Assembly: GCA_025330725.1 (NCBI GenBank)
Contig: JAIWND010000010.1
Span: 62,001-126,000, forward strand
Reading direction: 5' to 3'
Length of the DNA stretch: 64,000 nt
Source: Chlamydoabsidia padenii
Taxonomy: Eukaryota > Mucoromycota > Mucoromycetes > Mucorales > Cunninghamellaceae
A program made the translations under genes and the position numbers. Positions 35,348 to 49,214 of this stretch are shown here, one piece after another. Positions within the stretch are counted from its first letter, which is position 1. Each line of letters starts with the position of its first letter. Under the pieces are notes generated by a model, which was given only the letters and a program-made list of their open reading frames with translations, did no database searches and was not told the DNA's origin.

Positions 35348-36461
35348 ATGGCTTCCAATGATATCTCTTTTATAGTTTTTATACCCTTGGTTTTGTGCTT
35401 ACTGTCCATTGCCTTTCTTCTCTCTGTCTTCTATGCACAGCGTCAACAACAACGTGGTAGGTTACGAAAAAAAAAAAAAAAAATTAGACATGCTATCCAC
35501 CTTGATCAATTAACTAAAGTTACTTTATGATATAGACCTTCTCGACTTGACGCTACATCACCAAGAACTCACCGATGATGAACTGGAGGAGATCTACGAA
35601 GGCAGCCATAATGACGTGGTGGAAGACGACAATGCTGGCGAAGGCTCATCAACAGCAACCTTACGCATTCGCAAGGTTGGCAAGAAAAAAGGGGAAAAGC
35701 TACGTAGAAAAGAACAAATGCGACAGTACAGAGAGGTAGGTCAATGATATTAATAACTTGCTAGAATGAACTTTTAACATCTTTTTTTTTTATGGTGGAT
35801 GTATGATTGTAGTATATGGATCATCAGCGCGATGCACGAAGGGCTCAAGATGAAATACTGGACGAAGAATATAGGCGACAAAAAGCAGAAGAAGCCATCC
35901 AACGAGCCGACGAGGTAAAACAAGTACCAATAATTAACCATCATGCTTATCTTTTTTGGACTTGCGTAGATGGAAAAACGACGAAAACGACAGGAAAAGC
36001 TCGCCAGACAAGAAGAAAAAGCACGACTGAACCAGCTGAAACAACAGGAAAAGGAAATGACAAGGGCGCAACAAAGATTCCAAAAGTATCATACCAAAAT
36101 CAAGACTTGGGTCAAGGTAAGAAAAAGATGGATCTGAAAAAAAAGGGGGGACACCTATATCTAAACGCATATTTTCTCTGTCTGTTTGTAAAAGGATACC
36201 AAGGTATGCCATGTGGATGAACTAGCGAAACATGTAGGTCTTACTGTAGAAGACACGGTGGCTATCTTACAACAACTATGCGACACAGATCCGGACTTTG
36301 ATTTGGCATTATGGTCTAATGACAGATCAACTTTGATGTATGTGGTCCCATCTGATTACGATCGGCTGGCTAAATACATGGACCAGCATCATGGTAAATT
36401 GGTGGTCAATGAAGTCCTTGGTGATCCGTTTTTAATATTAGATAGGCAATTAGATTTGTAA
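35348..36461 (+). CDS. DDRGK1: DDRGK1/UFBP1 homologue (UFMylation adaptor)
   Basis: Five exons give about 275 residues. A short N-terminus is followed by one hydrophobic membrane anchor (FIVFIPLVLCLLSIAFLLSV). An acidic stretch and a long, charged coiled-coil region follow (KKKGEKLRRKEQMRQYRE, RRAQDEILDEEYRRQKAEEA, KRRKRQEKLARQEEKARL). A C-terminal winged-helix/PCI-like domain completes it: KIKTWVK, HVDELAKHVGLTVEDTVAIL, TLMYVVPSDYDRLAKYM, GKLVVNEVL. Membrane anchor, charged coil and PCI-like end in this order are diagnostic of DDRGK1. In animals and plants this ER-membrane protein recruits the UFL1 ligase and is itself modified by UFM1 for ER-phagy and ribosome quality control. The exact DDRGK tetrapeptide is replaced (NDRSTLMY), as often happens outside animals. 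The Met at 35348 is the first ATG in the leader frame. Confidence 0.85.
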
Positions 36462-36660
36462 CTTGTTTAAATAAAAAAAATGGTATTGGTATGTTTTAAT
36501 ATTACAGCACTACGATACTGATTTGTAGAAATGGGGGGGGGTTTGCATGATGATGATAATGGTCTTTATTAATTAATTAATTAGTATGAAGAGTTAAAAA
36601 CAGTTATTTATTGGACATTGAAGGGGATGGGGGAAGATATAAAAGTAAAATCTAATAGTA

Positions 36661-37832
36661 TCAATGATGGGGAGGGGATCGACTATATCTAGAGGATGAT
36701 CTTCGGCTACGTTGAGGAGATCTTGATCGACTATACCTAGAGGATGATATTCGGCTACGTTGAGGAGACCTTGATCGACTTGTTCTTTTGCTTCGATGAT
36801 ATCGTTGATCAGGCGAGGCTTCACGTCTTGAGTGTCGGTCATGTCTACCGGATATTCTTTGAGGCGATGGTGATCTTGATCTCCGTGTTGGTGATGCATG
36901 GCGTCGAGAAGCATGTCGTCTGTCGTCTTCATCACTATCGCTATGTCGATGATGTTTTCTGGAATGACGGTGCTTGTGTTTCTTGGTCTTCTTTTTCTTC
37001 TTGTCCTTTTTTGATGTGGTATCGTCGAATGGTCTGCTGTCTGTTGCCTGTGGAGTCAGGTAATCATTGCCTTTGTTCATTATTTCAACAGAGTTACTAC
37101 CGGTGGCCATGGTAATCCGACTGTTTCTATTGATTTGTAAATGGGTGGTTTGAGACAAGAGGTTGGTTCATGCTAATTATCTTACCTTCCGAATCCCAGA
37201 CCTTTTTCACCTTCACCTTCTGAGGAGTCGTCACCGTCTCTGTTCAAAGCATGGTTGATTTCTTCTTTGGTGACATTGCTTTCAATCGTCTTCTTTTTCT
37301 TGACACCCCTATATAATAAAAAAAAAAAAGGTGAGTTGGTATGACTTTATTGGTATCCATCTAATTTTAACTTACAAAGCAATCGCCATAGCATCGGCTT
37401 CGGCTTCCTTGAGTTTGAGCAGTTCAGCTTGCTGGGCCCTCTTTTTTTCTTCACTGTTTTTTTCCTTTGCATACCAAGTCAAGTCCTTGCCTAAAAGTTA
37501 GGATAGTGTTAGTATGGATTTATGAATTGTCACTACTTTGTTTTTCAACTTGCCTTTTTGCCATCGTCCAACAGGTGCCATTAGGGAATTCCCCAAGTAG
37601 TTTTCCCTATCTTTATCAGTCTTGACATCTTCCCAACTAAACTAAAAAAAATAAAAAATAAAATGGGTGTAAGTATCGATCAGGATACATGGACTACTGT
37701 AAATTTTACCTGATCACGTCCACCACGAGTACCTACAGAAGAAGAAGAAGAAGAAGAGTAAAAACATCAATATTAGACTGCAATTCATACACAAGTGTTA
37801 AATATATTACCTCCTCTTGTTGGATGAAACAT
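36661..37832 (-). CDS. MMTAG2-like protein with an RS-rich tail
   Basis: Minus-strand exons start at ATG 37832 (MFHPTRGG). They continue [41 protein letters not shown] and [21 protein letters not shown], then [20 protein letters not shown]. This is the conserved block of the multiple-myeloma-tumour-associated protein 2 (kinase phosphorylation) family. The final exon (37128-36661) encodes a long Arg/Ser/His-rich tail with many SRSP/RSRS dipeptides, as in splicing-associated SR-like proteins, ending PPHH. It is likely nuclear and a phosphorylation target; the human relative is poorly characterised. A role in RNA processing is inference from the RS tail. The repeated SPQRSR units in the tail come from short internal DNA duplications at about 36690-36790. 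Confidence 0.85.
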
Positions 37833-37908
37833 GGTTAAAAAGAATGTTAAAGGAGGAAGAGTGAAAGAAGTGAGCAAAAACAAATCGATCGATTTATGAA
37901 GTGATGTT

Positions 37909-37936
37909 TAAAATTCCGTTTTTTAAATTCCGCTTG
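37909..37936 (+). promoter_or_regulatory. Paired AAATTCCG motifs upstream of the MMTAG2-like gene
   Basis: Two copies sit 13 bp apart (TTTAAAATTCCG and TTTTAAATTCCGC), 80-105 bp before the ATG at 37832. Confidence 0.55.
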
Positions 37937-38023
37937 TCTGCCTGCCTGCCAAAGACAAGTAGATCAGAGGTGTTTATCAACATAAAAGACAAGATATTGT
38001 AAAAGACAAATGTATTGTTTCAT

Positions 38024-39484
38024 TTATTTAATAAAGGGGGGTTTGTTTGAATCCATTTCTTTTGCTAATCTACGCCAAATCACTCGAACGTCAGGTCGAC
38101 GATCGTCAAGTTCATCCATCACCAAGCTCCAAGCATCCATATCCTTGTCTTCAACATTACCGCCCATTTCCAACAAGGTCAATTTAGGCAAACCACCCTC
38201 CAGAAGCATATGTACCATCGCTTGTACGTCGTTCAACGAGATCCCGTTGCCACCAATATCCAAAGATTGCACTTGACTTTTTTCAAACCGAGGCAAACTG
38301 GCCTGTCCATCAATACCCCCGAATCCATTGACCTTGTTACCGAATAAACCCACATAATCCAGTGTTTCCGTTTCCAGCAAAGCCGCCAATCCGTCACACC
38401 CAATTTCGTTAGCGCCCAATTCCACATGTCGTAAAGAGCGGCATTGAGCCAAACAAGTTGCCCCGATATCATCGATGCGATTACCACGTAAATGGAGTTC
38501 CTTTAATCCCTTGATATCTTCGCCTAGTAATGTCAGACCACTTGATTCAATGCCATTCTGATCCAGCCAAATGATTTCCAAGTTGGATTGCTGTTTTTGT
38601 TGTAATTCTTGACATAGTGTCGTCATCAAAGCACTCCCTAAAGGTGAGGCTAATTCCAATTGAGCTTGTTGCTGAGCAGCCAAAGCACGTTCGGTATCTT
38701 CAGGTGCCATGGCCGAAGAAGGAAGTTGTAAATCGTCGTCAGCTTCTTTTGGTGTACATACATGCATCATCTTTAAAGTTTTGAGAGAAGTGCACCGCGC
38801 GATCACTTGTTTGGCCAATGCTGCCGCACCGTCCGTCAATGGATTTTCTGAGAGGTCCCATTCAATCAACCCCGATGCCATTGTATTGTTGCTGTTGCTG
38901 ATACCGGCTAAAGCTTGGGCCAATATGTGAGCACCTTGACTGCCAATATCGTTCATTTCCAATCGTAAACATTGCAAGGCACAAGCAGGTGCAGTGAGCC
39001 ATTCAGCCAAGGAGCTGACACAATGGTCGTTCAATTCGTTTCGACCCAAAATGACCTTGTTGATGGTAGGATGACCTGCTAGACTTTTCGCAAGGAGAGC
39101 CATGGCGCCTTGTTTTTGTCCCAAGCCCTTGTTTTCAAGATCCAGTGTCTTTAATCCTTCATTCACAGCCAAGCCTTCACAAAAGATCGACAAGAGGTCG
39201 AGATCATGGCCCAGAGTAGCGTCGCCAATGTTGAGTAATTCCAAAGTATCGTTTAATGTTAGTGCTTCGGATAGTTGTTCCATTGTCGCACGATCCAGTT
39301 TATGGCCAGAGCAATAAAGTTCTTTGAGAGTTGTGTTGCCAGCGACCGCCTTGAAGATCTGAGCCAATTCCACCGTACTGATTCGTCTGAAGCTAAGAAT
39401 ATGTAGAGAGACTAGTTTGGGATCGTTTTCTTCTAATTGCTTGATCCATCGCTCCACCGCGCCGTCATTTCCACCCCAAGACAT
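38024..39484 (-). CDS. Leucine-rich-repeat protein (RNH1/NLR-LRR type)
   Basis: One exon from ATG 39484 (MSWGGNDGAVERWIKQLEEN) encodes 486 residues. About ten leucine-rich repeats of the ribonuclease-inhibitor class are visible, for example LKELYCSGHKLDRATMEQLS, LKTLDLENKGLGQKQGAMAL, LQCLRLEMNDIGSQGAHILA, LKELHLRGNRIDDIGATCLA and LRHVELGANEIGCDGLAALL. There is a low-complexity Gln/Ala interruption in the middle. No NACHT, kinase, F-box or signal peptide is seen, so this is a cytosolic LRR protein, probably a protein-binding scaffold. Partner and role cannot be read. A motif copy lies about 82-96 bp upstream. Confidence 0.85.
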   Translation of the reverse strand: MSWGGNDGAVERWIKQLEENDPKLVSLHILSFRRISTVELAQIFKAVAGNTTLKELYCSGHKLDRATMEQLSEALTLNDTLELLNIGDATLGHDLDLLSIFCEGLAVNEGLKTLDLENKGLGQKQGAMALLAKSLAGHPTINKVILGRNELNDHCVSSLAEWLTAPACALQCLRLEMNDIGSQGAHILAQALAGISNSNNTMASGLIEWDLSENPLTDGAAALAKQVIARCTSLKTLKMMHVCTPKEADDDLQLPSSAMAPEDTERALAAQQQAQLELASPLGSALMTTLCQELQQKQQSNLEIIWLDQNGIESSGLTLLGEDIKGLKELHLRGNRIDDIGATCLAQCRSLRHVELGANEIGCDGLAALLETETLDYVGLFGNKVNGFGGIDGQASLPRFEKSQVQSLDIGGNGISLNDVQAMVHMLLEGGLPKLTLLEMGGNVEDKDMDAWSLVMDELDDRRPDVRVIWRRLAKEMDSNKPPFIK

Positions 39485-41012
39485 GATAATTGTTGTTGAT
39501 AAAAAGTAAAAGAAGAAGGTTGAAAGAAAAGCAATACTCCAACTCCTTTTTTTTTTTTTGCTGAGGGCGGGATTTGAAATAAAATTTTAAGTCTGCCTTC
39601 AAAACAGAAAAGACTCTTTCTTTCTTCTTTCCTTCCACTCAATTAATTCATCAACGCCATCTTTTGATTCTTGGTGTACCGCGACTCTTTTCACCACACC
39701 AACAGCTCACTAGTTACAATATGGTTATCTGACTGATATGCATTCGCCCCTAAAGGTAAGTTGGCAAAGATGGCTCAACTCAAAACACGAAGACGAACAA
39801 AAAAAAAAAAGTTGATATAGGGATCTAGGGTACCTCTTGTTGTCGACCCAAACCACGACTTTGATATACACGTATGGTTTTACTCTCTGGTAACCTTAAA
39901 TGAACTATATTGATTACACTAATAGATATGTACATATGATGATTCATTCATATTACTGTTTTAGGATACGATGCGATGACGGATACAGTCATAATGGTAT
40001 TACTCTAATACGACAACAATCAATACTAGCGATTCGATTGCAGCAGAGAATGATATCATATAGCAACTAGCAACGAAGGATGGATACACGCATATACCCC
40101 AGTATCAAACTGTCTTTAATTGGGATCGACAATTACTTTTTACCACTTAGCATCACCATGGTAATAGATATGACACATAGTATAGATAGGTATAGATATA
40201 TTACCCCCCCCTTCCCGTAGTATTAGCTGAATCCCTTTTTTAAACTTTATTGTCATCATATAATAAACTTTTTCATTTTGAACAAAACCCATCAACTTCA
40301 ATGTGTACAATAATAAATTATTTGATATTGCATAATTATTTGTTATTCCCCATTAAGATAAATATACCCTTCTTTGAAATTCATGCAGATCGAAGAATGT
40401 GGATAACTCCGATATCATGCATATCTCACTTGTGTGTGAGACCCGTTGTTGTTTACCAAGAGACGATCAAAATAAGTGTGTCATGTGCTTGATCTTTTTC
40501 TAATTCCTTTCTCCTTATGCTAAAAATCAGCTCATTTTTTTTTTTTTTGATTCACACACATCTATGAAAACCACAACCCTCGTCTTGATAGGTATTGAAG
40601 AATGACCCAAGGTTTTACTGGTCAGACCAATAAAGAAGTTCAACCATCTTCTTTACATATTATTCTACAGACTTGAATGAGCTTACCTGCGAGGCTTTTT
40701 TTTTTTTCAAACCAATCGAGAAGAATCCATGTATCATGCGCGCGGAGTTTTTTTTTCTTTTCGGTCCTCGGTAAGGTGTCAATGATGATGATCATGAGGG
40801 ATAAAGCTTTTGCTGCTCTTATAATGTATGATATCCAAAAAAAGACACTGACATACTTAAACCAACTTCTCCTTTTATAAGTGTCCCGATTTATTTAAAA
40901 ATGTTCATCTTCGGCTGTTTTTTCTTTCTCTTTTTCTATTCAAGGCCTACTCGTTTTTTTTTTTCCTTTCCTATTCTCTTTCTCTCTTCTCTTTTTCATT
41001 CGACATTAGAAA
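39485..41012. other. Divergent intergenic region, 1.5 kb
   Basis: Apart from the motif at 39566 and several T runs (about 40537-40549, 40697-40708, 40955-40964) I see no gene, RNA or long repeat. Small open frames have no recognisable content. A TTGAAATTCATGCAG word at about 40374-40388 resembles the CATTCATGC partner word. Confidence 0.5.
39566..39580 (-). promoter_or_regulatory. AAATCCCGCC motif upstream of the LRR gene
   Basis: The minus strand reads ATTTCAAATCCCGCC, in the same orientation as the gene, 82-96 bp before its ATG. It is among the best consensus copies in the window. Confidence 0.6.
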
Positions 41013-41847
41013 ATGACACCTGTTCCTTGCTTTGGTAAAGCACATATACTCCCCCTCTTCATCAGTAATCATTAGCTAACTTTATGTTCTTTCTCCTAGT
41101 ATTCCCTTGGAAGAAGAAACGAGCCAGTCGATCTAAATCTACCATCATGCCAAATTTTACAAACTCCGATTTGGGATTTACCTCTTCTGCTTCATTACCC
41201 ATCACTCCGAGGGATGTCATTTACACAACTAAACCACCATGTTATTATGAGCGTACATGTAAGATTCAGCAAAGCAGTAGACTCGATGATGATGAAGAAG
41301 GGAATGAAGATCTTCCACCTTATGAGTGTACGGTCTATAAGATGGGATTCATGATGATCAAAACCGAGTTGGAAGAACCGACGAAAAAGTTACGAAGACG
41401 ATCATGGAGGTAAACCATCGGAGTTTCGGGATTTCAATAACACTTTTTTTATTTTATGATATTAGAAAGCTCTACATTGTATTATGGGGCACCACTATTC
41501 GCGCTTATAAAAGCATTCCCACGACGGAAAATGAAGAAAAAAAGCCGATATGGTGTTATTCTATGCAGGATGCAGAGGCTGGCCAAGCAACCGATTACAA
41601 CAAACGCCGTCATGTTATCCGACTTCGCATCCAACAAGGACCCCAGTTTCTAATACGAACCAAAGGTGAAGAGGATCAATTGTTATGGATCGAACATTTG
41701 CAAGCCTCTGTGAATGTTAGTTTGGATTTAGATACACGTAAAATGCCACAGTTTATTACTTCTTCGAGGCGGAGACGACGAGTACGAGTGCATCAGGACC
41801 GTAATATACCTAGTCGGCATCATCAACGGGAAGGAGCCTTGATCTAG
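41013..41847 (+). CDS. Small PH-domain protein
   Basis: Three exons (41013-41034, 41100-41409, 41466-41847) join in frame to give 237 residues, starting MTPVPCFVFPWKKKRASRSK. The middle contains CTVYKMGFMMIKTELEEPTK, a basic RRRSWR and then KLYIVLWGTTIRAYKSI, HVIRLRIQQGPQFLIRTKGE and EDQLLWIEHLQASVNV. This is the strand-strand-C-terminal-helix pattern of a pleckstrin-homology domain, with the conserved Trp in the last helix. The short basic C-terminal tail and basic N-terminus suggest binding to acidic membrane lipids. Related fungal proteins carry a PH domain alone. A motif copy (minus strand TTGAAATCCCGAAA) sits in intron 2 at 41425-41438. Confidence 0.75.
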
Positions 41848-44281
<2,434 letters not shown>

Positions 44282-45106
44282 ATAGACTCTCCTCTTTTAT
44301 ATCTTACTTTACATTATTCTCTTATTTTACTACTCTTCTTACTTGATATCTCTTTTAAACTAATAAAACATTATACACATACATTAAATACAATCTGGGT
44401 TAAAAAAAAAAGGGGGGGGGGTTGGTTATATTTATATACACACTTTTTTTTATATATTAAAGGCAGTAGGAATTTGAATTACTCTGCGTGGTATAGGTTT
44501 CGATTTGGTAAAGCAAAAAGCCTCAAATGTGGATTCCGATAATTTATTTTATAAAAACGAGAATACTCGGTTTTTTGTTTGCTCTTCTTCCTTTTTTATT
44601 CCAATCCTCTTCTTCCTCCCTCCCTCTTTACTTTACATACTGTTTATTCTACTTTGTAGGTAAACAACATACGTTCCTTTTATACATTCCTTTTTACTAC
44701 AACAAATCAACCTCTATCTCTTCTTCTTCTTCTTCTTCTTCCAGTGTCTTACTGTGTTATCAAGACTTGGGTACAGTATATACCTTTATCGATTCACCCA
44801 TGTTTTTTCTTTTCTGCCAACCCCTTAATTTCGGTCGGCGTTTGAAATTACTTTTTTTTTTTTTTTTTTGGGTGTTCTTTCAAAAGTCTCCACTTTTTTT
44901 TAACTGACTCTTTCTCTCTTTCTCTTTTACATACTTTCTAGATCTCCTATTTTAAAACGATACACCACTTTCTCGCTTCCATTATTACACCTACTCAGCC
45001 ACCCACACCCCTTTTATTCACCTTACCTTCGTGGGCATTCACCTCTCTTTATCCCTCCTTCTTCCTCTCTCTCTCTCTCTCTCCCATTTCTTAGTATTCT
45101 TCTTTA
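44282..45106. other. Intergenic, upstream of the CK1 gene
   Basis: A very pyrimidine-rich leader (CT and CTT repeats) precedes the kinase ATG. Motif-like words are GGAATTTGAATT at about 44469 and GGTCGGCGTTTGAAATTA at about 44832-44850, the latter imperfect, about 260 bp upstream of the ATG. No separate gene is supported. Confidence 0.45.
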
Positions 45107-46632
45107 ATGCCTAGTCCTACCAATCCCTCTACAGGTAATTCCTCTCATAATGTCGTCGGTGTTCACTATAAAGTGGGGAAAAAGATTGGTGAAGGTAGTT
45201 TTGGTGTAATATACGAAGGTAAAAGCAACAATGAAACCCTACTCTGTCAACTTGGTCTAACCATCTTTCACTACCTTAGGAACAAACTTGCTCAACAATC
45301 AACAGGTGGCTATCAAATTTGAACCTCGTAAAAGCGACGCTCCTCAACTACGTGATGAATATCGAACTTATAAGATTATGGCTGGTACTGTTGGTATTCC
45401 TTCTGCTCATTACTTTGGTAAGACACAATAATAAAAATACATCACCTGTTGTATATTCACCCTTTTTTTTTTATCAACTAGGTCAAGAAGGACTCCATAA
45501 TATATTAGTGATTGATCTCCTTGGTCCTAGTTTGGAAGATATGTTTGATGTATGCGGTCGTAAATTCTCGACAAAAACGGTGGCCATGCTTGCAAAACAA
45601 ATGGTAAGTGATGTAATATACAAAAAGGTGGAATACTAATAGTTTGATCATTTAGATCGATCGTGTACAAACCATTCATGAAAAGAATCTTATTTATCGA
45701 GATATCAAACCTGATAACTTTTTGATTGGTAAACCTGGAACGAATTATGCCAACAATATCTTTATGGTGGACTTTGGAATGGCCAAGTTATACCGTGATC
45801 CTAAAACAAAGCAACATATTCCTTACCGTGAACGAAAAAGTCTCTCTGGTACTGCTCGATACATGAGTATCAACACTCACTTGGGTCGAGGTATGTCTAT
45901 TATTAAAAAAGTGGAATAGTTACTAATATTATTATACACCTCAACAGAACAGTCGAGACGTGATGATCTGGAAGCATTGGGTCATGTCTTTATGTACTTT
46001 TTACGTGGTTCTTTACCTTGGCAAGGACTAAAGGCGGCTACTAATAAACAAAAGTATGAAAAGATTGGCGAAAAGAAGCAAACAACCAATGTCAAGGATT
46101 TATGCTATGGATATCCTGGTAAGTTTTGGAACAATGAATGGAATGAAATACTCATCTTTTTGTTATAGAGGAATTTGGTATCTATTTGCAATATGTACGA
46201 AAACTCGGATTTGAAGAATCGCCTGATTATGATTTTTTGCGTGAACTGTTTACCAAGGTGATCAAGAACTCTGGACAAGTAGATGATAATATGTATGATT
46301 GGTGCCTCTTGAACAATGGAAAAGGATGGGAGGTAAGTAAAATGGTTTTAATATAAATGAATCCACACTCACTCACTCTCTTTCTCTTATAGACAATGTC
46401 AAAACGACAAGCTTCCCGTCATGGCCTTCCTGCTAAAAAGGTGATTGAAAACAACTTGCGTCAGACCACTCAATCACCGACACAAGAACAACAGCAACAA
46501 GATGTATCTGTCACTCCTTCACCTGCAGCTCAAGCAGTGACCGATAACAACTTGAATGGATCATCACCTCATCGAAATGAACAAAAGAAACCTGGATTTT
46601 GGCAAAAACTCACCTGTGGATTATGTCATTAG
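45107..46632 (+). CDS. Casein kinase I, Yck/CK1-gamma type
   Basis: About seven exons run from ATG 45107 to the stop at 46630-46632, roughly 430 residues. Kinase features in order are: [14 protein letters not shown] (Gly loop), VAIKFEP (catalytic Lys), [11 protein letters not shown] (catalytic loop), DFGMAK (in place of DFG-L), the CK1-specific [27 protein letters not shown] split across an exon border, and SLPWQGLKA. The C-terminal tail is Gln/Pro-rich and ends [11 protein letters not shown]. The two closely spaced Cys at the end resemble palmitoylation sites that anchor yeast Yck1-3 and animal CK1-gamma to membranes. Such kinases act at the plasma membrane in nutrient sensing, endocytosis and morphogenesis; membrane attachment here is inference. 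Confidence 0.92.
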
Positions 46633-47968
46633 ATAAGCTTGTATCCTTTCCCTTACCTCTCCTACTCCACTCTCATTTGACTATATCTCTTGTTAACAGC
46701 ATAGTATCCTTTTTTTTCTCTCCCCGTCATTCTCCCCATACTCTCTTCTACTTTTTTTACTATTATAACTGCAAACTTAATAAAGAACATGATCATTTTA
46801 AACTTTATTGTAAATCAAGGTTTACCATCCACGTGTCAGGGTGATCTATTTATGATAAGGGCCCTTATTCAAACAAAACAAAAAGAAAATTCAGACATAC
46901 CCAGATCGACATGTACTCCTTCACGATGTCCCTATCTATCTATTTTTGGGGTCATTAAAGGTTGACCTAGTCATCATATTTTTTCTTTTATACACCGTGG
47001 TTTCAATCATCCCAATGAATTTGATCACCAGGCTGTATCATAACCAGGTTTCACAAATTTCATCTTTGGGAGCGACAAAAACGACACATTTGTATGTGTC
47101 TATCTGAGTATTGAGCAAAATCATAAATTTTTTTTGAAACATCGATTCTGATTGGTCGATTTAGTCGGGATATCAATTGACTTGCGGGGTTACATTCCCG
47201 GAAGTTTGACAGCAGAGTTCCGATTGGTCGATGAAATTCGGGTATTCATTTGGATCAACCGAGCCAGCTGCCCCAAAGGGGTGATATGTATGTAAGTATA
47301 TTACCACTTTACAGAGTGAAAGCTCGAGGAAATGCATGCACTCTCCATCCTCGTTCTTTAAAAAAAAATGTTTGAGACACATGGATCTGTCCGTTTGTCT
47401 GTGGTAATGACGCCATGACGATAAAGAAAGAGAAGAAGAAAAAAAAAAAGAGGGGGAGTTGATGCCTGTAGAGTGGGGTCAACGTTTAAAAAGTGGAGAC
47501 GATGGACTTTTTATTGCATAAAGTAAGGATAAACGTACCCATATGGAAGTAAGGGTTTTTATTATTAAAAAAGAAGTACGGTTTAATCTATAGCTATCTA
47601 AACTACGTGATGTATTTTAATTTAATCCGTATTCCAATACCAGGACGCACTTTTACTTTGCCAAGTTCAAGCCCATGTCTAACGCAGACACCCAAGTTAG
47701 TATTGGCCAAAGTTGATCAGAGGTAAAAACTCACAGTTGTCAATTCTTCGTATCCATTTCTTGTCGTTCGTTTGGTGATGATCGTTTTTTTTTTTTTTTT
47801 TCTGTCAAGGAAAAAGTGTCTTGTTGGTGTGTCGTTCAATAAATCCGCCTATCCTTTCTGTCGCCATCGTGGTCCAAAAGGGGTCGAGGCTCTGTTCCTA
47901 ATGAAAGAAGGTGTCATCTTGGTCATAATGATTCCCCAGCATCAAGTCAGTGTGCTTCCATAGAATAA
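46633..47968. other. Intergenic, 1.3 kb
   Basis: The 3' flank of the kinase gene has an AATAAA word at about 46780. A short duplicated word (GATTGGTCGAT) occurs at about 47150 and 47222. A T17 run is at 47786-47802. An open stretch at 47815-47961 looks weakly protein-like but has no recognisable content. Confidence 0.45.
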
Positions 47969-48290
47969 CTATTTTTCTTTGTTTTGAAGCCTAAATTTAT
48001 CAACGACACATGTGCGCAAAAGTAAGTTGAATGAATCAAACAATAATTCCATTATCACTTACTTTAGCAGAGCAGCGGTAAACAATGTATTTTGAAGTGG
48101 ACGGTTCAAGGTGAGATGGGTGGTATCAAGGACTTTATCTAAAAACAAAAACAAAAAGAGTGTTAGATTGGTGAGATTACCTTCATGGCTGCCCACACCA
48201 AGTCTTGATTAAAGAATAATTCATTCATCAAGTCACTGACAATAACATGGGATAAGACCGATTGGTCGTGTGCTGATCTTTATTGAATGT
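47969..48290 (-). CDS. Probable small gene, last three exons visible, N-terminus unresolved
   Basis: Three minus-strand pieces join cleanly in one frame: about 48283-48181 (SAHDQSVLSHVIVSDLMN then ELFFNQDLVWAAMK), 48138-48063 (KVLDTTHLTLNRPLQN then TLFTAALLK) and 47990-47969 (LQNKEK, stop). Donors are GTAATC and a perfect GTAAGT; acceptors are TTTTTAG and AATTTAG. Reading through the last junction instead would stop immediately, so both splice and no-splice forms end within a few residues. The visible part is 64 residues, helical and soluble. The first exon with its ATG was not found. If translation began at the internal Met (SDLM), the product would be about 48 residues. A CAAACCCCGG motif variant lies about 65 bp upstream, in promoter position. 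I recognise no family. Confidence 0.5.
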
Positions 48291-48349
48291 TAGACAAAAG
48301 AAAAAGGGAAGAAGAAAAATGAAACAAAAAAAGTGACCAAGAGTGCATG

Positions 48350-48366
48350 ACCGGGGTTTGAAATAC
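48350..48366 (-). promoter_or_regulatory. Motif variant upstream of the 47.97-48.29 kb gene
   Basis: The minus strand reads GTATTTCAAACCCCGGT, one mismatch from the consensus, in the same orientation as the putative small gene. Confidence 0.4.
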
Positions 48367-48577
48367 TAAGCGTCTAGTTCCCAAATAAAGAAAGAGGAAA
48401 ACCAAGTTGAAAACAATCGATTCCCAAGTGACAAAGTGATGGTTAATCAAATATAGTTAAATTGTTTTCTAAAGAAGGAATAATCAACATGTCAACCCAA
48501 CTCCTTATAGGTATCAGCTTTTTGGGAAACATCTACCATTCTTCCTTTTTAAATGGTTCAAGACCAATATCATACTA

Positions 48578-48611
<34 letters not shown>

Positions 48612-49214
48612 AGGAAACGGGATGCCGATCGGGACATGAATAGTCGATGATTTGTAATTCTGCAGATCTATCTCTCCCTATTCTACTCCCCTTTGACGAC
48701 ACAAAAAGTTACTAAATTAGATAGTTGGAGCTAAAAGTTTCATCTAATTACCCTTACGGTGGCTGACATTGGATGGTGGAACCATGTCGATGGTTTTCCT
48801 TTCTTATCCTTATCTTTCGTGGGGATATTCTTTTTGAAAAAATCCCGGTGATTTGGTCCCAGTCAATGCAGTTCTCTTACCATAAAGTCATGGTATTTCT
48901 TTTCAGCCTTTGGTAAGCATTACTCGTATTTAAATCCCGACAGACGGACATGCCATGTGATTGGTAAGAGGGGGTTTTTATTATTTTTCCAGCTCTTAAT
49001 TTTTCTCTCTCTCTTTTTCTCATATACTCCTTCTTTTATTTACTTTCTCATCTTTTTTTTAATATTTTTTTTATATCAATCATCACTCTCCCCTTTATAT
49101 TGGAAACTTTATATTACTCATATATCGATTTCTCTTTGTGTATATTTCTCTTTATCTACTTTCCATCTATTCCTTTTTTATTTACTTATACAACCCTATT
49201 GTTTACTTTATATA
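48367..49214. other. Intergenic, upstream of the SamB/Mub1 gene
   Basis: A T28 run (48581-48609) lies here. ATTTAAATCCCGAC occurs at 48928-48941, about 280 bp before the SamB ATG, and a long CT/T-rich leader at 48990-49200 contains no convincing exon. No other gene is seen. Confidence 0.5.
48928..48941 (+). promoter_or_regulatory. AAATCCCGAC motif upstream of the SamB/Mub1 gene
   Basis: This is a good consensus copy in gene orientation. The long pyrimidine-rich leader after it suggests that the transcription start lies shortly downstream. Confidence 0.5.

Noticed and set aside
38010..39317. Plus-strand frames opposite the LRR gene
   Set aside because: The LRR frame is uninterrupted with clear repeats; the antisense frames have no domain content.
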